Source: Boesenbergia rotunda
Lineage: Eukaryota > Streptophyta > Magnoliopsida > Zingiberales > Zingiberaceae
DNA length: 64,000 nucleotides
Direction of reading: 5' to 3'
Assembly: GCA_024364735.1 (NCBI GenBank)
Contig: JAGFNQ010007726.1
Span: 37,548-101,547 of the forward strand
Position 1 is the first letter of the stretch; every line of letters starts with the position of its first letter. Below the pieces are notes generated by a model. That model worked only from the letters and a program-made list of their open reading frames with translations, did not search any database and had not been told where the DNA came from. Below are positions 55,459-64,000 of this stretch, in pieces. A program made the translations under genes and the position numbers.

Positions 55459-56860
55459 ATGACTTGGACGTGTACCTATTTGACTATCCCTACTGAGTAG
55501 GGTTGACTTCTGTTGACTTGTACTAGACTTCTGTTTGACTTATGCTTATCTTAGCTTGGCTTGTTTATTTCTGACTTGATTAAGTTAGGATTATGCTTAG
55601 TAAAGTAGAATCATTTGTTGGCTTCTGCTTAAATTGAAAATGTTTTAATTGATGTTAAAGTGTTTTCTTTGTTAAAAATGTTTTACTTTGGTTTTAAAAT
55701 TTTTTTCTTGACTTAGTTTTATTTCAAAAACTACCCCCTTCAAAACTAGGGTTTTTCTTCGAAATGGACTTAGCCTAGGCTCTAACCCTAGAATTGCATG
55801 CACCTATAGATCTAGAAGCCAGCATCTCACAAGCACCTTAGGGTACTTTGAGTGATAACCTAGAAAGGGTTGAGATGCTTAGGTCTTTGTCTTAACTCAA
55901 GATACTTTAAGTCAGTGCATCTGCAGTAGTTGGGGCACTAAATACAAACTGAACAGCAATCAAGTTAAGTATCAAGTTTAGATAATCTAACTTGAACAAT
56001 GCACTTAACTTGACTAACCCTAGCAAAAACTACTGTTTATAACAGTTGGTAAGTAGCTAATTGGGTTAGACACGTCCCTAAAGATTTAACCAGACTTAGG
56101 TTCCAGGTTGATTCAGTACAGCAAATGCTTTAATTATTGCAAAAAATTTTTTCTGCATTTTTGATATATGTCAAAGGGGGAGAGTTGGAAAGGAAACAGG
56201 GAACAAAATTTTTTTTTAATTTTTTCCCATCGTCTTCTTCAAAAAGTTGAACTGAAGAAATAAAAATTGGTGAATCAAAGTTAGTTTTATTTCTAAACTC
56301 TGAATTATTTTGAAACTTAATGTTTTTGCTTAAAATTATTATTAAGCTTAAAGGTTTTAAAATTCTCTTTAAAAATTTTGGTGAATCAAAGTTAGTTTTA
56401 TTTCTAAACTCTGAATTATTTTGAAACTTAATGTTTTTGCTTAAAATTATTGTTAAGCTTAAAGGTTTTAAAATTCTCTTTAAAAATCTCCAACTCCGGA
56501 CTATGTGTTTTGAAATTATGTTTAAGCTTAACGTAGTGTCTGAAATTTTCCAAAACTGAAAATTTTCTATGTCTGAAATTTTTCCAAAACTGAAAATTTT
56601 CCAAAGTGTGAAATGTTCCTAAAACTGAAAATTTGTCTAAAGTTTTCAAAGTTTTCCAAACTTAGAACATCTTTTCGAAAAACTTAGCAAAAAACTTTAG
56701 AAGATTTCCCAACTTATTATCAAAACATGAAATCTTCTAAGTACTTAACTCACACCACCTATTTTTGAAAAACCTAGGGGGAGATTTCTTCCAGGGGGAG
56801 GGAATCTAACTTAGGATTTCAATTTCAGCATTTTTTTCCTTAACTTTTTGAACTAGGTTG
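55459..56860. other. 3' internal DNA of T with a 111-bp duplication and a purine tract
   Basis: Non-coding. A 111-bp direct duplication starts at 56269 and 56380 (GGTGAATCAAAGTTAG). A second PPT-like string (TCAAAGGGGGAGAG, about 56168-56181) lies 700 bp before the terminal PPT and might serve as an internal priming site. Confidence 0.7.
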
Positions 56861-56861
56861 C

Positions 56862-56883
56862 CATATATCAAAAAGGGGGAGAT
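56862..56883 (+). promoter_or_regulatory. Polypurine tract of element T
   Basis: AAAAAGGGGGAGAT directly before the TGTTGG start of the 3' LTR. Confidence 0.9.
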
Positions 56884-58179
56884 TGTTGGTGCAGAATGCA
56901 CCCAAGTCAAACCTGTGTTTTGATATTGGCAAAAGGGTTCAAAAGTTAAGGGTTAGTTGTTGTCTAACAGGTTTCTTGAGTGTACAGGAAAAGCCCTAGC
57001 GAAGGACTGCTAGGCTCTGGCGAAGGACTGCCAGAATGGACAAACCCTAGCGAAGGAATGCTAGGCACTGGCAAAGGGCTGCCAGAAGAAAAGACCTAGC
57101 GAAGGGCTGCTAGGCACCAAGCGAAGGGTTGCGTGGTACTCAAGACCTGGCGAAGGACTGCCGGGCAAAAGTCCAACTGGAGGATCTGGTTGGCACCAGG
57201 TAAACTCTCCCGAGAGGAGTAGGTGAGGACGCGTTCCCCTTGAGGGAACATTAGGCGTCGGTTCGACCTAGGGCTCCATTTTGGAGACCAAAGTCAGAAC
57301 CAAGACAGCTAAGGCTGTATAAAAAAAATAATATGATTGTTATTTGGACTAACCCTGGATGCAGGATCGAAGGACTGAGTATCTGCAGCTCAGAGAGCCT
57401 CAAAGGAGTGAGGCAGAAGCTGAGCAGGGCGCCCCGGATGATCCGGCCGCCCCCAAGGTCAACCCAAGTCTGTAAGAACCTCAACGCGCTTCGCCCCGCT
57501 TGTCGCGGGTGCCCCGCGTGTTGAGGGCGCCCCCACTGCCAGCTGCCGAAGCGCATCCCTGCGAAGCCGAGGAGATGAGGCTTTGACCGGTCAATCTGGG
57601 CGCCCCGAGCCCTCCGGGCGCCCCGGTTAAACCGGATCCCGAGGTAAGGGGATCAGACGGCGACCGAGCTACAACCGGATCTGCTGCCACGTGGGGGGGC
57701 GCCCCCGTCGACCAGGGCACCCCCAGGCCCTATATAAAGGGCCCTCGACCTCCTTCTTCAGAGCATCAATTACTACGACGCTTCCACGCTCTACTGCTTT
57801 CATTCAACGCATCCAAACGCTCCGACGACCGCGCTCTGCTCCAGGAACTTCCCGACTCAAGTCCGAAGCGCCGTCGACCTCCCGCTGCACCGAAACTCGA
57901 GCCTAACCCGGGAGTTGGTAAATACAGAAGTGTAATCTTTCTTATTGCAAACTGTATTTCTCTTCTGTATTCATTCTACGCATTATAGAATTGCCCAAAG
58001 TAAACGGTCAACGACCGTGGGCCTTGGAGTAGGAGTCGACCCAGGCTCCGAACCAAGTAAAACGACCTTGTTAGCGTTGTGTTGCTTTGTCTCTATTTCC
58101 GCCGCGCACTTACTCTTTTTTTTAATCCGAACGATTTGCGACATTCACCCCCCCCTCTCTCGCATTTCTCAATCCAACA
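56884..58179 (+). repeat. 3' LTR of element T
   Basis: 1296 bp, same order of hairpins (56993-57195), palindromes and TATA box (57731-57738) as the 5' LTR. A few palindromes have decayed (GGCCGCCC near 57445). It is followed by TATTG. Confidence 0.93.
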
Positions 58180-58182
58180 TAT

Positions 58183-59490
58183 TGTTGGATCGAGAAAACA
58201 CGATAGAGGGGGGGGGGTGAATATCATGAAAATGTTTCGGATTCGAAAAGAGAACGCGCAGTGGAAATTTAAATAAACACAGCAAGAAACACAAGCGTTT
58301 TTACTTAGTTCGGAGTCGCTGTCGACTCTTACTCCAAGGCCCACGGTCCTTGACCGTTTACTGCGGGCAATTCTATATGTGCACAAATGTTTACAGAAAA
58401 TGTAATAGTTGTAGTGAAAAAAAAATAATTTAACTCTTCGTTACCGACGCCTGGTGTGGATTGTACTTTGGTGCGGAGGGTCATCGTCGGTGCTAGAACC
58501 TCGAGATCAGAAGTTTCCAGAGCAGAGCGCTTGAGCGAAGAGTGTTGAGGCATTGGGAAAAGTGTGTACTGAAGCCCTGGGGGTCGAGCCCCTTTTATAG
58601 TGCACCTGGGGGCGCCCTAGACATTGGGGGCGCCCTCCACGTGCCTCTGGATCTGCAAACCCCTATCCGACACTCGGTCAGCCCTTATCCCTTCAAAATA
58701 GGGCTCGGAGCTAACGGGGCGCCCAGGACACTGGGGGCGCCCTGCTTGACTTGGTCAACAGGCATCACGGTTGCTTTTTGCATCGATTTATTTTTGGCTT
58801 TGACTCAGGGCGCCCGGGACCTCCAGGGCGCCCTGCTTAGAGCAGTTTCGAAGCAACTCATTGCTTGGTTGTTTTTCTTTGACCTTGGGGGTGCCCGGGA
58901 CCTCTAGGGCGCCCTGCCCAGCAGCTGCCCCCTCTCCTTTGGGGTGTTCTGAGCTGCAGAAACTCGTTCCTTCGGTCCTGCATCCAGGGTTAGTTCCAAA
59001 ACAACAAGGAAAGAGTGTTAGATATGTTTACAGCCGTAGCTGTCTTGGTTCTGACTTTGGGTCTCCAAAATGGAACCCTAGGTCGAACCGATGCCTACTG
59101 TTCCCTTGACGGGGAACGCGTCCTCACCTACTCCTCTCAAGAGAATTTACCTTTTGTCAACCGGCTCCTCCGGTTGGACTTTTGCCCGATCCACCTGACC
59201 AGGTCTTCGTGCCCACCTTCCGAGCAGGTCTTCGGTGCCGAGCTCCTTGCCAGGGCTTCGTGCCCAATCCTCGACCAGGACTTCGTGCCCACCTTCCGAG
59301 TAGGTCTTCGGTGCCCAGCTCCTTGCCAGGGCTTCGTGCCCAATCCTCGACCAGAACTTCTTGCCCACCTTCCGAGCAGGTCTTCTTTGCCTAGTGTGCC
59401 TAGGGCTTCTTTCCTGCACACTTAGTGAATCCATTAGACAACAATAACCTCTTAACTCTTGAACCCTTTGCCATTATCAAAACCCTTTGC
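58183..59490 (-). repeat. LTR V: opposite-facing relative of the T LTR, truncated
   Basis: It starts TGTTGGATCGAG, its TG lying inside the TATTG duplication of T. On the minus strand it has a TATA box (TATAAAAG, complement of 58592-58599). Upstream are four palindrome pairs (58610/58628, 58717/58735, 58808/58826, 58889/58907) and then a degenerate repeat of about 80 bp (59190-59400) in the place of the hairpin array. It breaks off about 40 bp before its expected TG terminus, where Z LTR sequence begins. Confidence 0.75.
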
Positions 59491-61161
59491 CAAGAGGAAG
59501 AAGGGAGGAGAGGGAGAGAGCCCAGGCAAGAATACTTCGATTGATTTTCAAGCCTTGCCTTGGGTCCTTTATATAGTGGCCTCTCAACCGCCAAGTCTCT
59601 TTTTTCTTATGGAATAAATTTTCTATGACTTATTCCATCATGCCAAGTTTTATCATTTTTTAATTCATGATAAAAATCAACCAAGTCTTTTTTTTCTTAT
59701 GGAATAAATTTTCTTATCATGGTAAATCAATCCATGATTGATTTTATAAAATAAAATAAACCAATCCATGGTTCATTTTAATTTCCATGAAAAATAAACC
59801 AAACCTTGGTTTATTATATAAAAATTTATATCATCCATAATTTTATAAAACAAACCACACTTGGTTTATTTTATAAATTGAGCTAAAAACTTGGTTCTCT
59901 CCCTTTGTTGTGGCCGGCCAAACAAAGAGGATGGAGACCCTCTTTGGCCGGCCCAACCAAGCCACGCCCCAATGAATTAAACTTATTTAATTCATCTATT
60001 AAGTCTTCAAAAGACTTAGCCATTTTACGCTTCTGATGCGTGTCTGATAAATTCAGATTCGACTTATTGTTTGGCTTAACCAAACCTAATCTCTCTTGAT
60101 TGGAAAATCTAATTTTCAACTCGTTTTAAATCCCTCGGATTACTCGTAGTGCGTGTGACTAAATAGACTTTCGATTTATGTTGGCCGTCTATAATTAACC
60201 AATTATAGAACGATCATGAATGGCTCTTAGTAGTACATCATGATCGCCAATTAATCGAAAGATCAACAGTTAACCTCAGAAACTATTCTAAAACCCTTCA
60301 GCAGCTATAATGAATCGTGCCCCATTCCCTTCACCATCTTATACCCACTTGGTTCAGGACATGGTCTATGTGTGTCAGTCCCCACTAGGCTGACTACGTC
60401 ACACCTAGCCCAAGTAACATTTTCTCGTCCTACGGATTCTAATTACTTTCATGTATTTAAGAGATTCATACTCTGAACATGTCATGCTCTGGCCAGAGGC
60501 TTCATGTAACAATCCGATGATAGGCCTCGGGTATACATCTCCTCGCAAGGAGTGGTGAATCCTTTGTAGGCTGTTCAAACATCTTCGGGCACTTCGGCTT
60601 ATACCCAATCATCCTGGGTCCACACCTCCTTGGAGATGCTCGCTTAAGATGTCAAAGTATAAGTCTCCAAGACCAAGATGACTTGAACACCACAAGTCAA
60701 AGGAACATCGCACTTAAGCTGCAGTAAGAATTTCATTGACATATCTATATGTAGACTACCATATGAAGTTTTACAGCCAGTCACTCCAATGAACTAGTTA
60801 CCTTAACTAGCATTCATGTTTATCTCCGGACATTCCAATGTCACCAGCCAGTGAGAATCAGCTGATTAGAGAATAACCCATGCTAGTCTCAACAGAATTG
60901 ATAGTGTCCGTATTTATCAATTCATCAACTAGGGACAATTTCAATACTTCACAATTGCTCATGTAGAGATAATCACTAGTTGTGAATTCATCACAAATTC
61001 TCTCATGCTGTGAATTGTATTGCGAACATTCAGTAAATGAGTTTACGATCTCAATCAAATACATAAATATGTATACTCAAATAGTGAATATTCATTTATT
61101 AAAATAAATGATTACAATCATAAGGCGATTGTCTTAGGACACTTTTCTCATATCACTAACA
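59491..61161 (-). repeat. 3' LTR of a Z-family copia (one end missing)
   Basis: It aligns with the LTRs at 20700, 22744 and 41875 and ends TATCACTAACA. The side facing V lacks about 0.8 kb compared with the full LTR. The PPT on the minus strand (AAGTGAGAGTT) lies at 61162-61172. Confidence 0.8.
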
Positions 61162-61175
61162 AACTCTCACTTGGC

Positions 61176-64000
61176 CTAATGCCAATCGCTACGGTATCCA
61201 ATACCACAGGCTCTAACATGACCCTCAAACTTGCTTTGAGGCAAGGCCTTAGTTAAAGGATCCGCTAAATTCCTTTCAGTGGGAATTTTCTCAATTTGTA
61301 TATCATTCCTACTTATAATCTCTCTGATCAGATGATAGCGGCGAAGCTCATGTTTGGATCGCTGATGAGACCTTGGTTCCTTCGCTTGTGCAATAGCTCC
61401 ATTGTTGTCGCAATAAACCGGTATTGCTTCATCAATGGTTGGAACCACACCAAGTTCTGAGACAAACTTCTTGATCTAGACTGCTTCCTTTGCTGCTTCC
61501 GAAGCTGCAATATATTATGCTTCCGTGGTTGAATCCGCTACGGTGTCTTGCGTGGAAATCTTCCAACTTATTACGCCTCCATTCAAAATAAATACGTATC
61601 CGGATTATGATTTGGAGTCATCCTTATCTATCTGGAAACTGGCATCTGTATACCTACGTATTACCATATCACCTTCTCCATATATTAGGAACACATCCTT
61701 AGTTCTTCTTAAGTACTTGAGGATTATCTTAACATCCGCCCAATGATCCATTCCTCGATCAGACTGGTATCTGCTTGTGTCGCTCAGAGCATATGATACA
61801 TCGGGCCTAGTACATAACATAGCATACATGATAGATCTTATCGCGGATGCATAAGGAATCTTATTCATGCAAATCCTCTCGTCTTCTGTGCGCGGACACA
61901 TAGACTTCGAAAGGTTGATCCCATGCCTGATGGGAAGGTAACCTTTCTTGGATTCTGACATGCTAAACCTTTTAGCACTCGGTCTATATATGTAGACTGC
62001 GAAAGACCAAGCAACCGTTTTGATCTATCTCTATAGATTCTAATCCCAAGGATATAGGTTGCTTCTCCGAGGTCTTTCATGGAGAAAGTTTTTGGACAAC
62101 CAAATTTTAACTGACTGTAAGACTGATATATCGTTTCCTATAAGTAATATGTCATCGACATATAACACTAGGAATACAACTGCACTCCCACTAACCTTCT
62201 TGTACACACAAGGTTCGTCAGGATTTTGTGAGAAATCAAACTCTTTGATTGTTTCATCAAACGGATGTTCCAGCTCCTGGATGCTTGCTTCAGTCCATAT
62301 ATGGATCGTCGAAGCTTGCATACTTTGGTTTTATTAACCGATGTGAAACCTTCAGGTTGTATCATGTATACATCCTCAAGCAGGTGTCCATTAAGGAAAG
62401 CTATTTTCACATCCATTTGCCATATCTCATAATCATAATGAGCTGCTATGGCCAGGAGCATCCGAATGGATTTAAGCATAGCTACTGGTGAATAGGTTTC
62501 GTCATAATCAATTCCTTGTTTCTGACGATATCCTTTTGCCACTAATCTAGCCTTAAAGGTAACAACATTACCTTCCATGTCGGTTTTCTTCTTGAAAACC
62601 CACTTGCACCCTATGGGCTTAATCCCTTCAGGTGGGTTAACCAAGTCCCATACTTGATTTTTGTACATGGAATCCATTTCCGACTTCATGTCTTCAAGCC
62701 ATTTATCACTTTCTGAATTTTTCAGAACATCTTCATAACTGATAGGTTTGTCATCGTTAATGAGTAACACGTCGTTCGATTCACTTATGAGAAATTCGTA
62801 TCTCTCTGGAATATTGCGTGTCCTATCAGACCTACGAAGAAGTGGTGTTGTTTTAGTTTCAACTGATAGCTTATCATTATGAGTTATTGGTTGTGGGTCT
62901 AGACTAGGTGTCTCTGTAATGTCTATTGGAGTTTCTTAAACTTCTTCAAGTTCAATGCTACTCCCACTGTTTTCTTGTAAAAGAAATTCTTTTCTAGAAA
63001 TACAGCATGCCTTGAAACAAACACCTTTTGTTACAAGGGATGATAGAATTGGTAACCCTTCGTTTCCTTAGGGAATCCAATAAATAGACATTTATCAGAC
63101 TTAGCATCCAATTTGTCTGATATAGCCCACTTTACATAAGCAGGACAACCCCATATCTTTAGGTGAGTTAAGTGAGGTTTCTTACTATTCTACGTCTCAT
63201 ATGGAGTAGTAGAGACTACCTTGGTCGGGACTCTGTTTAGCAAGTAAACAGCTGTCTTAAGCACATAGCCCCAAAAGGATTTTAGAAGAGTTGCATGATT
63301 CATCATAGATCTAACCATGTCCATCAAGGTTCGGTTACGCCTCTCAGATACACCATTATGCTGTGGTGTATATGGCGGAGTCCATTGAGACAATATCCCA
63401 TTGTCCCTAAGATAATCTTGAAACTCTTGACTTAAGTATTCACCACCCCGATCGGATCGAAGTATCTTAATACTTTTGCCAAGCTATTTCTCTACTTCAC
63501 TTCTGAACTCTTTGAATTTCTTAAAAGCTTCAGATTTGTGTTTCATTAAGAACACATACCCGAATCGTGAGTGATCATCGATAAAGGTAATGAACTAGCT
63601 ATAGCCTCCTTGTGCAAGAGTTGACATTGGTCCACATACATCAGTATGTATTAGACCAAGCAATTCTCCCACTGGTTTACCTTTTCCGGAAAAGGGTAAT
63701 TTGGTCATCTTGCCTTTTAATCATGATTTGCATGTATCAAATGAACCGAGTTCAAATGATTCCAGAATTCCACATCGGTGTAATTTGGTCATGTGTTTCT
63801 TGCTTATATGGCCAAGATGACAATGTCACATATAGGAGTCTATTTGTTTATCTATTCGAGCACGTTTGTTGCTAACTTCGATATTGAAAATGCCACCGGA
63901 TAAATCTAACGTGTAGATACCATTGCATAAAGTTTCGGTCCCATAAAGAACATCATTTAAAGTTATGCAACAGTAATTGTTACTAAAAGTTAAATGATAA
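61176..64000 (-). pseudogene. Copia pol of the Z-family element (decayed, continues past window)
   Basis: Read from 64000 downwards: GAG pre-integrase block (CHLGHISKKHMTKLHRCGIL, about 63780-63830); integrase core with LIHTDVCGPM, FIDDHSRFGYVF and NGVSERRNRTLMDM (about 63330-63660); RT with WVFKKKTDMEG, ARLVAKGYRQK and MDVKIAFLNG (62390-62600); the intact catalytic LYVDDILLIGND (about 62130-62170); then RNase H with YCDNNGAIAQAKEPRS and RSKHELRRYHLIREI, ending near 61176. Several frameshifts (e.g. near 62250, 62060, 61470) and stops (TAG, near 63600) disable it. Protease and gag lie beyond the window. Confidence 0.88.

Larger units (their letters stand above)
47515..58179 (+). mobile_element. 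Element T: complete-looking, pol-less SIRE-type copia
   Basis: Nearly identical 1.3-kb LTRs, exact duplication TATTG (47510-47514, 58180-58184), PBS, gag, an extra ORF and PPT are all in place. Protease, integrase, RT and RNase H are not found in any frame between gag and the extra ORF (52810-54160). The structure is that of a non-autonomous element needing pol in trans. It has been hit once since, by a U solo LTR in gag. Its solo LTR at 36258 shows the family moved more than once. Confidence 0.9.

Overview
The window is nuclear DNA of a flowering plant. Host coding sequence is scarce, and the AT-rich intergenic DNA is packed with nested Ty1/copia and Ty3/gypsy LTR retrotransposons, solo LTRs, CACTA and hAT DNA transposons, SINE and fold-back repeats. 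A broken boron-transporter gene and a plant calcium-dependent kinase fragment support a plant source. I could not name the species from sequence alone.

Layout. 3-269 is the 3' end of a host gene, probably an AP2/ERF-type transcription factor. 1031-9789 is a degenerate gypsy element with TSD ACTAG. It kept gag-protease and the last codons of integrase, lost RT/RNase H/integrase, and carries a 110-bp tandem satellite into which a 2.2-kb solo LTR jumped (TSD GTGTC). 9795-12430 is AT-rich non-coding DNA. 12434-14071 is a hAT-like element stuffed with fold-back units that carry tRNA-like A and B boxes. 16173-20699 is a minus-strand SIRE-like copia (S) with a second copia (C) inside it. 20700-25398 is a copia LTR (family Z) split by another Z solo LTR (TSD GGACA). 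25399-28107 is a mosaic of LTR pieces.

27287-45147 is a minus-strand copia (P). Its right LTR is stretched over more than 12 kb by an 8-kb CACTA element (33677-41677, TSD AAA) and by a second insert holding a Z solo LTR (TSD CTGAC) and a SINE (16-bp TSD). The CACTA carries broken pieces of a boron transporter, a calcium-dependent kinase and a LINE. A solo LTR (U, TSD GAGTT) sits inside the captured transporter intron, and another solo LTR (TSD TATAC) sits inside U. P itself interrupts the reverse transcriptase of a plus-strand copia (W, 45148-47290).

47515-58179 is a structurally complete but pol-less SIRE-type element (T, TSD TATTG, LTRs nearly identical). It has PBS, a gag gene split by a U solo LTR (TSD GAATG), no pol, and an extra ORF with what looks like its own TATA promoter and a short intron. 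T landed 2 bp inside the end of an opposite-facing relative (V). 59491-64000 is the 3' LTR and decayed pol of a minus-strand Z copia running off the window.

The most unusual signal is regulatory. Several LTR families, and the internal promoter of T, carry pairs of the palindrome GGGCGCCC at an exact 18-bp centre-to-centre distance just upstream of a TATA box. Two other families have pairs of AGTCGACT mostly at 19 bp. The U3 of T also has an array of small hairpins with complementary stems and a constant GAAGGRCT-like loop. The elements form the layout by sequential insertion. No host operon or pathway is encoded here.
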